Origin: Pachypanchax playfairii
Lineage: Eukaryota; Chordata; Actinopteri; Cyprinodontiformes; Aplocheilidae
DNA: 64,000 bases
NCBI GenBank assembly: GCA_006937955.1
Contig: SSNP01000137.1
Span: 1 to 64,000, forward strand
Direction of reading: 5' to 3'
The notes beneath the pieces were generated by a model that did not search any database, was not told the DNA's origin, and was given only the letters and a program-made list of their open reading frames with translations. The position numbers and the translations under genes were made by a program. Below, piece by piece: positions 42,750 to 53,842 of the stretch. Positions within the stretch are counted from its first letter, which is position 1; each line of letters begins with the position of its first letter.

Positions 42750-43532
42750 CAGTCCCTCCAAGGATTTTGCGATGTTGCGATCGCAACAATTAATGCAACT
42801 TCAATGAAACTCCGCGAAATCAGGGCACTCGTGCAACTTCCTCCAAACACCAACTCTTTATCCTGTGCCGGGAGAATGGAGACACGAGCGACATGGGTGA
42901 CAATAATAAATCACATTTGCCAACAAAAATATCGGCAAGAGTCCGCACTAAACAGTTCCCAACGTTGCTTCACGAGAGCGGGGGTAAACTTTTTTGTTCA
43001 AAGTGCGATGTTGTTATTGAACCTAAGCGCAAGTCATTTCAGCAGTGCAAAACACACGAGGAGACCTCAAGCAAACACACACCCCCTTTGACAAGTTACT
43101 GTGACCGAAGCGGCTGCCTCCCGAGCAATAGTGACCACAGAACAAAAAACTTAATTACTTACAATGCCATTGTTTGCATTATAAAATAAAATAGAGGAAA
43201 CATTATTTTGTTGTTTTAATTGAACACTTTATTGTTTCAGTATTTTAAATTACCATTATTTTAAAGTGGGAAAAATCTTTTTTAGTTTACATATTTCTCT
43301 AAACTCATTTAGAATCAGCAATGCATAGCTAGTGAATTAGCTTTTTGGACTCATCCTGGACAAATTCATGTTTTTTTAATAATGGAAATGAGATTTTACA
43401 TTCAGTTTGGACATCATAAGATCAAATAATTATGATAGGAGCCTTAAGGATGAACATTCTACTGAAAAAAAAAAAATCACAACTTTTTTGCAACTTTTTG
43501 AAAAACAGGCCCACGAAATCCTGGAGGGACTG
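42750..43532 (+). mobile_element. hAT-like element (783 bp) with 6-bp target duplication
   Basis: CAGTCCCTCCAAGGATTTTG at the left and AAATCCTGGAGGGACTG at the right are inverted ends. ACTAAT directly flanks both (42744-42749 and 43533-43538), a perfect 6-bp duplication of host Tc1 sequence. It carries a BED-like finger ORF at 42893 and a mostly AT-rich remainder. hAT elements usually duplicate 8 bp, so the class is not certain. Confidence 0.75.
42893..43189 (+). pseudogene. BED/CGGBP1-like zinc-finger remnant in the hAT-like element
   Basis: The ATG at 42893 reads MGDNNKSHLPTKISARVRTK, then FPTLLHESGGKLFCSKCDVV and KRKSFQQCKTHEE. The GGKLFC-x2-C-x-V segment with a distal KTH resembles the BED-type finger of CGGBP1, a vertebrate protein itself derived from a hAT transposase. 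The frame runs on for 98 codons with no catalytic core, so this is the DNA-binding start of a lost transposase. Confidence 0.55.
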
Positions 43533-43762
43533 ACTAATTAAGTAGGAGTGTCTAACCACTCTGTGGGAGCCAGAACTCTTAATGGTTGGCAGGGATTCAA
43601 ATACCTATTTCATGCAATAAAATGCAAATCAGTTTCTATATTTTATTTGAAGTTATTTTTCAAAATTTCCTTTTGATGTGCTACCATTAAAATTATACTG
43701 CTCTGAGACTTTTCATTTTTTTGTCATTGGACAAAATTACAAAATCAGCAAGGTGTCAAATA

Positions 43763-45364
43763 CAGTGGGGCAAAAAAGTATTTAGTCAGCCACCAATTGT
43801 GTAAGTTCTCCCACTTAAAAAGATCAGAGAGGCCTGTAATTTTCATCATAGGTATACCTCAACTATGAGAGACAAAATGAGGAAAAAAAATCCAGAAAAT
43901 CACATTGTCTGATTTTTAAAGAATTTATTTGCAAATTATGGTGGAAAATAAGTATTTGGTCACCTACAAACAAGTAAGATTTCTGGCTTTCACAGACCTG
44001 TAACTTCTTTAAGAGGCTCCTCGGTCCTCCACTCGTTACCTGTATTAATGGCACCTGTGTGAACTCGTTATCAGTATAAAAGACACCTGTCCACAACCTC
44101 AAACAGTCACGCTCCAAACTCCACTATGGCCAATACCAAAGAGCTGTCAAAGGACACCAGAAACAAAATTGTAGACCTTCACCAGGCTGGGAAGACTGAA
44201 TCTGCAATAGGTAAGCAGCTTGGTGTGAAGAAATCAACTGTGGGAGCAATTATTAGAAAATGGAAGACATACAAGACCACTGATAATCTCCCTTGATCTG
44301 GGGCTCCACGCAAGATCTCACCCCGTGGGGTCAAAATGATCACAAGAACGGTGAGCAAAAATCCCAGAACCACACGGAGGGACCTAGTGAATGACCTGCA
44401 GAGAGCTGGGACCAAAGTAACAAAGGCTACCATCAGTAACACACTACGCCGCCAGGGACTCAAATCATGCAGTGCCAGACGTGTCCCCCTGCTGAAGCCA
44501 GGACACGTCCAGACCCGTCTGCGGTTTGCTAGAGAGCATTTGGATGATCCAGAAGAGGATTGGGAGAACATCATATGGTCAGATGAAACCAAAATAGAAC
44601 TTTTTGGTAGAAACTCAACTTGTCGTGTTTGGAGGGGAAAGAATGCTGAGTTGGATCCAAAGAACACCATACCTACTGTAAAGCATGGGGGTGGAAACAT
44701 CATGCTTTGGGGCTGTTTTTCTGCAAGGGGACCAGGACGACGGATCCGTGTAAAGGAAAGAATGAATGGGGCCATGTATCGTAAGATTTTGAGTGAAAAC
44801 CTCCTTCCATCAGCAAGGGCATTGAAAATGAGACGTGGCTGGGTCTTTCAGCATGACAATGATCCCAAACACACCGCCCGGACAACGAAGGAGTGGCTTC
44901 GTAAGAAGCATTTCAAGGTCCTGGAGTGGCCTAGCCAGTCTCCAGATCTCAACCCCATAGAAAATCTCTGTAGGGAGTTGAAAGTCCGTGTTGCCCAGCG
45001 TCAGCCCCAAAACATCACTGCTCTAGAGGAGATCTGCATGGAGGAATGGGCCAAAATACCAGCAACAGTGTGTGAAAACCTTGTGAAGGCTTACAGAAAA
45101 CGTTTGACCTCTGTCATTGCCAACAAAGGCTATATAACAAAGTATTGAGATTAACTTTTGTTATTGACCAAATACTTATTTTCCACCATAATTTGCAAAT
45201 AAATTCTTTAAAAATCAGACAATGTGATTTTCTGGATTTTTTTCCCTCATTTTGTCTCTCATAGTTGAGGTATACCTATGATGAAAATTACAGGCCTCTC
45301 TGATCTTTTTAAGTGGGAGAACTTACACAATTGGTGGCTGACTAAATACTTTTTTGCCCCACTG
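43763..45364 (+). mobile_element. Tc1/mariner element, copy B (1602 bp)
   Basis: Same ends and same length as copy A, opposite orientation, flanked by TA (43761-43762 and 45365-45366). The inverted repeats match copy A with very few differences. It lies at the edge of the decayed Tc1. Confidence 0.97.
44126..45148 (+). pseudogene. Tc1 transposase with a TGA at codon 57
   Basis: The ATG at 44126 opens MANTKELSKDTRNKIVDLHQ. At 44294-44296 the codon is TGA where copy A has CGA, a CpG-type C to T change. After it the frame is open to 45148, with WSDETKIELFG, QHDNDPKHTA and PDLNPIENLCRELK. W is changed to C next to the catalytic E. A start downstream of the stop would lack the first DNA-binding helices. 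Otherwise it is almost identical to copy A. Confidence 0.95.
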
Positions 45365-45366
45365 TA

Positions 45367-46425
45367 CATGTCAACCCTCCGGATTTTCCCAGGAGAATCC
45401 TGGATTTCAGTGCCCCTCCCAAAAATCTCCCGGGGCCACCATTCTGCCGAATTTCTCCTGATTCTACCAAGATAACAATATTGTTAAACTACCTGTTGCT
45501 GAGTGCTGTTTCCGGCAGGTCAGTAACAATAATTGTCAGGATATTTTAATACCCCTAAGTTAAATTGATAGAGAATGGAAAACAGAATTATACACGTTCA
45601 TGCCTGACACCAGATTTGAACAAACCTCTTGCATGACCTGTGTGAAGCAGTCACACAGGCCCTGTTATCTGACCCACTACTGTTATCTGACTTACACATT
45701 CTCCCTCAGAACACTTTGTTTTTCTTAATCCAAGGTAACTGCGATGTGCCAGCCATGACTGGCTCAACTGATTTGGGAGTGATGATTCATGTTATCTGTT
45801 ATTGCTGTTTCTAAGTGAATAAAGACACTGAGCTGAAGAGGGACCAGCAGAGTTGTCAGGGCTGTCTCGCATAGATGCAGCAAGAGCTGACCCTCTCATC
45901 GGCTGAGTTTTGAACCAAACTTCTTGAGTGATCGTATTTCTTATATTTATAATAATGAAAGGTTTTGATAGAATAAGGAAAAAACCTAACATAAATAACT
46001 ATCAAAAAAGACCATCAGGCAGACACAGAGGTATGGTTTCAATGAGCTTTGCAAAGGAGAACGCCCAACTGAGTTGTTGAGACGATTCTGATGTGTTCAC
46101 CTTTGCATTGCCCTTTTACTCACAAAGACACCTCCCATCTGGATGAAGCAAGGGAGGGGAACAAGTGTGGGTCAGATAATGAAGTCAGAGTGTGGTAAAC
46201 AAAAACATAATTGGATGGACAACAGTCACAGGTCGTAAACCAACTGGTTTCCAAGATAAACACAGAAGCGATTCAGGCCAGGTCTCTTTCAGTTCACTTA
46301 CGCCTGCAGCATGACCTGTGACCTTTTACCAACATCGTAAAACTTTAAAATCTCCAACAATAATGGTTACACCTCAAAGTCAGCCCACCCCGTACCCCCA
46401 CTCTGAACGCAACCCTAACCCGCTC
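45367..46425. other. Spacer with hAT-like end and LTR-like sequence
   Basis: TGTCAACCCTCCGGATTTTC at 45369 resembles a hAT-type terminus. A stretch around 45800-45930 with GTGAATAAAGACACTGAGC has a polyadenylation signal and looks LTR-like, but no coding part is seen. Nothing else is recognised. Confidence 0.35.
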
Positions 46426-46668
46426 GCGGTAAGATGTATTGTGTCACTTCCTGTTTGTCTCGGTTGCACTGTTTGGCTGCTGTTTTGTCTGTTCTATTGG
46501 CATTTTTTCGGATTTCCACTGATTTACTGTCATTTTTTGCCTTAGTAGTTCATAAGCACTGCTCTCTTAGCTGTTCTGCACTCCTGTCTTAAGGGAATCT
46601 TTGGTTTTAACTTCTCTTAGCTTTTATTTTTATAATACTGTTCGTTAGCTAGCCCAGCTTAGCTTAGC

Positions 46669-47538
46669 ATGGCTTCTCTTTCACCGTCTCCTGCCTTGAC
46701 CTGTTCTGTGTGTCAGATGTTTAGGTATTCCTCTGCCTCCTTTACTGATAATGGTACGTGTAACAAATGTAGTTTATTTGTAGCTTTGGAGGCGAGGCTG
46801 TCTGTTTTTGAATCGCGGCTCCGTGCTTTTGAGACTCCAGCAGTTAGTCAGGTTCCTTTAGCGAGCACGGAGCCACTGAGACTAGCTCCCCTTAGCCGTC
46901 CTCCGGCAAATCCCGAGCAGCCGGGAGCCCAGGCCGGCTGGGTGACGGTCAGAAGGAAGCATAGTCCTAAGCAGCCCCCGGTTCACCATCGCCCCGTCCA
47001 CGTTTCAAACCATTTTTCCCCACTCAGCGACACACCCGCTGAGAAACAGACTCTGGTTATTGGCAGCTCCGTAGTCCGAAACGTGGTATTAGAGACGCCA
47101 GCGACCATAGTCAAATGCCTTCCGGGGGCCAGAGCGGGCGACATAGAAGGCTACCAGAAACTGCTGGCTAAGGATAAGCATAAATACAGTAAGATTGTTA
47201 TTCACGTCGGCAGTAACGACACCCGGTTACACCAATCGGAGGTCACTAAGATTAATGTTGCTTCGGTGTGTAACTTTGCAAAAACAATGTCGGACTCCGT
47301 AATCTTCTCTGGTCCCCTCCCTAATCTGAGAAACGATGACATGTTTAGTCGTATGTCTACATTTCGTCGCTGGTTGTCTAGGTGGTGTCCCGATAACAAC
47401 GTGGGCTTTATCGATAATTGGCAGACGTTTTGGGGAAAACCTGGACTGATTCGGAGAGACGGCATCCATCCTACTTTGGATGGTGCAGCTCTCCTTTCTA
47501 GAAATATGGCTGAATTTATTACTTTTCCAAAACCGTGA
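46669..47538 (+). CDS. L2 LINE ORF1 with SGNH-type esterase domain, intact (289 aa)
   Basis: An open 289-residue frame. It has an N-terminal Cys motif (CSVCQMF, CNKCSLF: a possible small zinc site of C-x2-C type), a short coiled segment (LEARLSVFESRLRAFE), a Pro-rich linker, then an SGNH/GDSL esterase-like domain. LVIGSSVVRNV holds the block I serine, IHVGSNDTR the GxND block, and RRDGIHPTLDGAALL the D-x-x-H block. This esterase is known in ORF1 of CR1/L2-type LINEs and may act on membranes or the RNP. The catalytic residues look present. The same ORF1 is deleted in the fragment at 21915. Confidence 0.85.
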   Translation: MASLSPSPALTCSVCQMFRYSSASFTDNGTCNKCSLFVALEARLSVFESRLRAFETPAVSQVPLASTEPLRLAPLSRPPANPEQPGAQAGWVTVRRKHSPKQPPVHHRPVHVSNHFSPLSDTPAEKQTLVIGSSVVRNVVLETPATIVKCLPGARAGDIEGYQKLLAKDKHKYSKIVIHVGSNDTRLHQSEVTKINVASVCNFAKTMSDSVIFSGPLPNLRNDDMFSRMSTFRRWLSRWCPDNNVGFIDNWQTFWGKPGLIRRDGIHPTLDGAALLSRNMAEFITFPKP

Positions 47539-47757
47539 CAATCCAGTGTCCAGTCCAGGAAGCAGAGTTGTAGTCTTACACACCTCTCTGCAGCTTCTCT
47601 GTCGTTACCCTCCCACTGTCCTATAGAGACGGTGTCTGCTCAACCACGGTTCAAATTAAATAAACAAATATTTTGTTCTAGAAAAATAAATGATAAAAAT
47701 CTGATTAAAATAAACACAGTTACTAATATAAAACCTGTAAATAAAACCATTAGATGT

Positions 47758-48424
47758 GGTTTAGATGTGGTTTGAAGACTGTTTTATCTAACACTGACTT
47801 GGAGTTGGTGATTCATGCTTTTATTTCTTCTCGTTTAGATTATTGTAATTCTCTTTTTACATGTTTTAACAAAAATGCTATTGATCGTTTTCAGCGAGTC
47901 CAAAATGCTGCTGCAAGACTTTTAACTGGGTCCAGCAAGTGGTCACATATCACGCCAGTGTTGTCTTCTCTGCACTGGCTTCCCATTAAATTTCGAATTG
48001 ATTTTAAAATTCCCGTTTTGACCTTCAGAGCCTTGCATGGGCAGGCTCCAAAATATATTTGTGATCTCCTTCACTCGTACATATCTGGTCGCTCGCTCCG
48101 ATCTTCAGACCAGAACCTCCTCATGGTTCCAAAAACTCGCTTTAAAACCAGAGGAGATCGATCCTTTCAGGCCGTGGCTCCAAATCTGTGCAATGCCCTA
48201 CCTTTGCCCCTTCGTGAGGCTGACACTGTTGATTCTTTTAAAAGGCAGCTGAAGACACTTTTATTTGGGCGAGCTTTTGGTTGACTGGACTTTTGGTGTG
48301 ATTATTATTCTTTTTATCTTTTTACTGTTTATGCTGTTTTATTGAATTAATTGTGAAGCACTTTGTGATTTTTATCTTTGAAAGGTGCTATATAAATAAA
48401 GTTTATTTTTATTATTATTATTAC
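47758..48424 (+). mobile_element. Nested L2-type LINE fragment 1
   Basis: A 3' part of another L2-type ORF2: LKTVLSNTDLELVIHAFISS, RLDYCNSL, NAAARLLTG, LHWLPIKFRIDFK, FKRQLKTLLFGRAFG (to 48284). Then comes a 3' UTR with AAAGGTGCTATATAAATAAA and an (ATT)n tail. The host L2 resumes at ACTGAATGTTAGATCTC. A direct repeat, AGATGTGGTTT, stands twice at the left border. Confidence 0.8.
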
Positions 48425-50093
48425 TGAATGTTAGATCTCTTTCATCTAAATCTCTGTTAGTTAATGATCTGATAATTGATCATCATATTGATCTATTTTG
48501 TCTTACGGAAACCTGGCTGCAGCTCCTTCTAACTTCCTTAATCTTCATGTTCCTCGAGCAACAGGTCGAGGAGGAGGAGTAGCAGCTATTTTGCAGTCAG
48601 GTCTATTGATTAGCTCTAGACCAGTTATTAGTTATAATTCTTTTCAATTTATGACCCTCAGTATTTCTCACCCAAATTGGAAATCAGAGGAACCTATTTT
48701 ACTTGTTGTTGTATATCGTCCACCAGGTGCTTATTCTGAGTTCTTGTCTGAATTTTCAGTCTTTTTATCAGAACTATTATTGAAATCTGATAAAGTCATT
48801 ATAGTGGGAGATTTCAATATTCATGTTGATGTTGAAAGTGATAGTTTGAATATAGCTTTTAATTATCTTTTGGATTCAGTTGGTTTCTCTCAGAATGTAA
48901 ACAGACCAACTCATTATTGTCATCATACTCTTGATCTTGTTCTGACCTATGGTGTAGAGATTGAACAGCTGATAGTGTTTCCTCACAACCCTGTCTTGTC
49001 TGATCATTTTTTAATAACCTTTGAATTTACAATGATGGACCTCACCGCTCCAGATAGAAACTTTAATTACCGTAGATGTTTATCAGAAAATGCTGTAACT
49101 AAATTCAAAGAATCTGTTCCATTAGCTTTATCTTCATTCCAGAAGAATACTATAACAGAGAGCAGCTGCAAAGATTTTGCAGACTGGCGAATTGATGATC
49201 TTACTGATAATTTTACAGCTTCAATGCGCACGTCATTGGATAAAGTTGCTCCTCTGAAAATGAAGGTAATCAGCCAGAGGAGGCTCCTTGGTTTAACTCA
49301 GAGCTGCGTATGCTAAAAAGAACTTCAAGAAAGTTAGAAAGGAAATGGCGTTCCACTAAGCTAGAAGAAGTTTATTTATCTTGGAGAGATTGTCTGCTCA
49401 AATACAAAAGAGCCCTTCGTAGGGTTAGAACTGAGTATTACTCGTACCTCATAGAGGAGAACAAGAACAATCCCAGGTTTCTGTTTAGTACTGTAGCCAG
49501 ATTAATAAAAAACCCAACTTCTGTTGAAACGTGTATCCCTGTAACCCTCAGTAGTGATGCCTTCATGGAATTCTTTACTAATAAAAAATAATCAATCAGA
49601 GAAAAAATCTATAATGTCCTTCCCACTGTTGTCTCTGGTTCGTTGTCCAGTGAAGCAGCTTTAGAATCTGAATCATGTTTAGACAGTTTCTGTCCAGCTG
49701 ATTTTAATGAGTTAACACAAATTATAGCTTCTTCTAAACCATCTACATGTATGTTGGATCCTGTTCCAACCAGACTTTTTAAAGATGTCTTCCCATTGAT
49801 TAACACATGGATATTGGACATGATCAATTTGTCTTTAATGAATGGATATGTGCCTAAGTCCTTTAAGGTTGCTGTTATTAAACCTTTACTTAAGAAACCT
49901 GATCTTGATCCAGGATCTCCAGGTAATTATCGACCTATTTCCAATTTACCCTTCATCTCAAAAATTCTAGAAAAGATAGTTGCAAACCAGTAATGTGATC
50001 ATCTACACAGTAATAATCTTTTTGAAGAGTTCCAGTCAGGATTTAGAGCTTATCATAGCACTGAAACAGCACTGGTGAATGTTTCTAATGATA
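48425..50093 (+). pseudogene. L2 ORF2, first half: APE endonuclease and RT start
   Basis: Starts LNVRSLSSKSLLVNDLIID (48425, in frame), with an apparent deletion after CLTETWLQ. Endonuclease motifs follow: GRGGGVAAILQSG, VVVYRPPGAYSEF, VGDFNIHVD, LVLTYG, LSDHFLITF. A frameshift near 49290 leads to APWFNSELRMLKRTSRKLER, and a stop after FTNKK (49591). RT motifs then run LDPVPTRLFKDVFPL, VAVIKPLLKKPDLDP, NYRPISNLPFISKILEKIV, a stop, and FRAYHSTETALVNVSNDI, where the next LINE cuts in. Confidence 0.88.
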
Positions 50094-51275
50094 TTACTAA
50101 AGTTAATTTTGTTTGCTTATGACACAACTATAATATATACTGGAAAGGATTATAAGCAACTAGTCTTTATTATAAACAATGAGTTAAACCAAATTAAAAA
50201 ATGGATGGATCATAATAAACTATCACTAAACATAGAAAAAACTAAGGTAATAACTTTTGGTAATCATAAAAATGGAGATGATAAAAATATTGAACAGGTG
50301 CAAGAGATAAAATTCCTAGGAGTAATACTAGATAATAAAATTAATTGGAAGTCCCACATCAGACATATACAAAATAAAATAGCAAAAAATATCTCAATTA
50401 TAAATAAAATTAAGTACATCCTAGATTATGAATCCCTTTATATTCTTTATTGTTCAATGATCTTACCTTATTTAACATATTGCATAGAAATGTGGGGTAA
50501 TGGTTATAAAAACACACTACACCCTATATTAAGATTACAAAAAAGAGCAGTCCGTATTATACATAGAGCTGGTTATTTAGATCATACCAATGTTTTGTTT
50601 CTACATTCTAAGTTACTGAAATTACAGGATCTGGTTCATTATCATACAGGACTGGTTATGTTTAAAGCTAGTAAGAATTTACTCCCTTATAATATTCAAA
50701 ACCTTTTCTGTACCAGAGATGAAACATATAAGTTACGAGGTAAAACAAAATTTAAGCTGCAATTGGTGAAATCCACAAGAAAAAGTTTTTGTCTGTCTAT
50801 CTGTGGGGTTAAGCTTTGGAATGGACTGGAGGAGAAACACAGGCAAAGTCCTAACATCCATATATTTAAATCAATACATAAAAATATGATACTTCAGGAA
50901 TACAAAAAGATCTGCCAATAATCATGGTTAATATGTTTTGGTTTTCTTTTTTGCTGTTATCAATATTGATTGTGCACTGGACTTGGTGATGAGCTAAAAA
51001 ATTATATGAATGATTATAATTATGATTTGTTATTATTACTAATATTGTTGATATATTGATCGTTGTACATAAGACTAGTAAAATGTATTTCTTCAAGAGA
51101 GATATTATATATTATAGTATTCTATAGGGGTGGGACTAAATAAGCTTAGGCTTCCACCCACTCCTTTTGAACTTGTTTTCTCCTTTTGTATTGTCTTGCT
51201 TTTAACTCTGTTTTAATTCTGTTTTGTTTGTTTATAAGTTCAAATAAAAATCAATCAATCAATCAATCAATCAAT
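50094..51275 (+). mobile_element. Nested CR1/jockey-like LINE fragment 2
   Basis: A 5'-truncated copy of the LINE clade also seen at 34061-36770. The frame from 50079 to 50921 reads IKKWMDHNKLSLNIEKTKVI, FLGVILDNKINWKSHIRHIQ, LPYLTYCIEMWGNGYK, KRAVRIIHRAGYLDHT. The active site is altered to FAYDTT where FADDT is expected. The 3' end has AAATAAGCTTAGGCTTCCAC and a (TCAA)n tail at 51250-51275. The host L2 resumes at ATTCTCATGGCC. Confidence 0.88.
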
Positions 51276-52440
51276 ATTCTCATGGCCTCAGACAGTGGAC
51301 TTGTGTCTGGACTTGTCCTGTTAGATCTCAGTGCTGCATTTGATACTATAGATCATAAGATCCTATTAAAGAGGCTTGAATATGATATTGGGATTCAGGG
51401 AACTGCATTAAACTGGTTTGAATCATATTTAACTGAAAGATTCCAGTTTGTTTGTAAATAATGAATCTTCTTCATATACCAGAGTCAGTCATGGAGTTCC
51501 TCAGGGTTCAGTGCTTGGACCAATCCTCTTTACTATATATATGCTACCGCTTGGTAAAATTATTAGACAACATGGTATAAAATTCCATTTTTATGCTGAT
51601 GATACTCAGTTATATCTATCAATGAAGCCTGATGAGACCAACCAGCTGCAGAGATTACAAGCTTGTCTTAATGATGTAAAACGTTGGATGATGCTTAATT
51701 TTTTGCTTTTAAATTCAGACAAGACAGAGGTTGTGACTTTTGGGCCTGAGAATCTTAGGAACAAGTTGTGTAGTCAGTCATCAACGTTGGATGGCATTAA
51801 TTTGGCCTCCAACAAGAAGGTAAAGAACCTGGGTGTTATCTTTGACCAGGACATGTCCTTTAGTTCTCATATAAAGCATGTTACCAGGACGGCCTACTTC
51901 CACCTGCGTAATGTTGCTAAAATTAGGAGCATTTTGAATCAAAGAGATGCAGAAACTTTAGTTCACGCATTTATTACTTCTAGACTTGATTACTGTAATT
52001 TTTTATTATCAGGGTGTTCTAATAGTTCTGTTAAAGGCCTCCAGCTGATCCAAAATGCTGCTGCCAGAGTTCTGATGAGAGTTAGAAGGAGAGATCATAT
52101 TTCTCCTGTTTTAGCATCACTTCATTGGCTCCCTGTAAGGTCTAGAATAAAGTTTAAGGTTTTACTTTTGACGTATAAGGCCTTGAACGACCAAGCTCCA
52201 GCTTATATTAAAGATCTTATTGTTCCATATGTTCCTAACAGAGCACTTCGCTCTCAGACTGCAGGTCTGCTTGTAGTTCCTAGAATTTCTAAAAGTAGAA
52301 TGGGAGGAAGAGCTTTTAGTTATCAGGCTCCTCTCCTGTGGAACCAGCTTCCACTTTTTATCCGTGAGGCAGACACCTTGTGTAGTTTTAAGAATAGACT
52401 TAAAACTTTCCTTTTTACACAATCCTATAGTCAGAGTTAG
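51276..52440 (+). pseudogene. L2 ORF2, second half: RT core to C-terminus
   Basis: SGLVLLDLSAAFDTIDHKIL and LNWFESYLTERFQFVC, then a frameshift near 51455. After it come VSHGVPQGSVLGPILFTIYM, FHFYADDTQLYLS (RT active site intact), LLLNSDKTEVVTFGP, VIFDQDMSFSSHIKHV, SRLDYCNFLL, LHWLPVRSRIKFKVLLL, LWNQLPLFIREADTL, FKNRLKTFLFTQSYSQS. The frame from 51448 is open for 330 codons. The 3' UTR follows to 52990. Confidence 0.9.
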
Positions 52441-52990
52441 CTTGGGTTCTCCTGAGCTTTCCCTTTAGTTATGCTGCTATAGGTTTAGACTGCCGGAGGA
52501 CATACTGACCACATTTCTTCACTCTGCTGTCTTTCTTTACTCTGGCTGCCTCTGAGGAGGATGTATCTCATATAAACAAACAATGAAATATTCCCACTAG
52601 AGCCATCAAATTGTTATTGCTTTGATTGTTACTGCTGCCATTAACTGTTTCTCTGTTTATCTTTCTATAGACATGACGACTGGCCAAAATCCATCGGTGT
52701 CTGTCTGTGTCTCTTTCCTGTCAGCTCAGACTCCAGTCGGCTAAGGCAGAAGGCCGCCCATCCTGAGCCGGGTTCTGCTAGAGGTTTCTTCCTGTTAAAA
52801 GGGAGTCGTTCCTTTCCACTGTCACCAATCGTGCTGCTCTGGATGGGGGATTGTGCTGAAATAACAATTCAGCCCAATCGGCTGGTTCCTTAGATATAAA
52901 ATGTTTTATTATTAATTGGTTGATTTTTCTGTGAAGTGCCTTGAAATGACTTTGTCATGAACTGGCGCTTTATAAATAAATAAACTTGAA

Positions 52991-53660
52991 ACTTGAAACC
53001 CCCCCAGTAGGATGTCTTCCAAATTCTGAGGTCTCAAGGTTGACATATAGGACTGTCTATTAGATAGAAATGAACAGTGTCCCCCATGAATCTTCAAACT
53101 GCTATCCCAATTGAATCCTTTGACCCATATCTCCCAAAATTTGCATGTGCATTTAATATTTGAAGCCCCCAAATGGACGATATAAACATTGTCCATTTTG
53201 ACTTTATAGGAGCTTCTGGAGGTCCTAACAGAAGATACTCAGAAACAGTCTCATGAAAATAAACTAACTAAAAAAAATAACTTAAAAATGGAGCAATCAA
53301 ATTACAGTGGTTCATTATAACCACATGCACCTGCTGAGAATACAACTGCTTGTTAACACTTTGAAAGCCAGATTTCCTGTTTGCTGAGGAAAAATCTAGT
53401 GTGTCTTTTCCACAAAGTGATGTGGCCAGCTCTTTGTTGAAAAGAAAACTTTTTTAATTTGTTGTGGCTCCAGTTCCCATTCAGCATCATTCATGCTGCC
53501 AGCTCATCTCAGACCTACTCCCAGCTTGTGTTTTCATGACAAACATTTTAAAAGCCCACTTTTAGAAAATCATTGACAGCAAAAGAAACGCTGTACTAGA
53601 GCTCATGGGTGAGAACTCTTTGTTAACAGTAAAATGTTCTCAGAAACATTCCTAAGGGTG
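52991..53660. other. Spacer, no feature seen
   Basis: No gene or repeat end recognised between the L2 3' end and the tetranucleotide array. Confidence 0.5.
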
Positions 53661-53662
53661 TG

Positions 53663-53842
<180 letters not shown>

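Larger units (their letters stand above)
41944..43762 (-). mobile_element. Decayed Tc1-like element, interrupted by a hAT-like element
   Basis: Transposase pieces of a second Tc1 family on the minus strand: MGKNKELSKYVRDKM, EGAQNDRQ in shifted frames, then LTDSESDWEKVLWSDKTKIE, FGINSTRRVWRKKN (first catalytic D). The end of the gene is missing at the foldback element. The 5' part is split at 42750 by another element and resumes at 43533 up to GCAAGGTGTCAAATA, next to the young Tc1 copy B. Confidence 0.8.
46430..52990 (+). mobile_element. Full-length L2-type LINE, dead, carrying two nested LINE insertions
   Basis: Order: 5' UTR (46430-46668), ORF1 (46669-47538), linker to about 47757, insertion 1 (about 47758-48424), ORF2 endonuclease and first RT part (48425-50093), insertion 2 (50094-51275), rest of ORF2 (51276-52440) and a 3' UTR ending GGCGCTTTATAAATAAATAA at about 52990. 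Without the insertions the parts join into one L2 of about 4.7 kb. ORF1 is open. ORF2 has stops and frameshifts. Confidence 0.85.
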
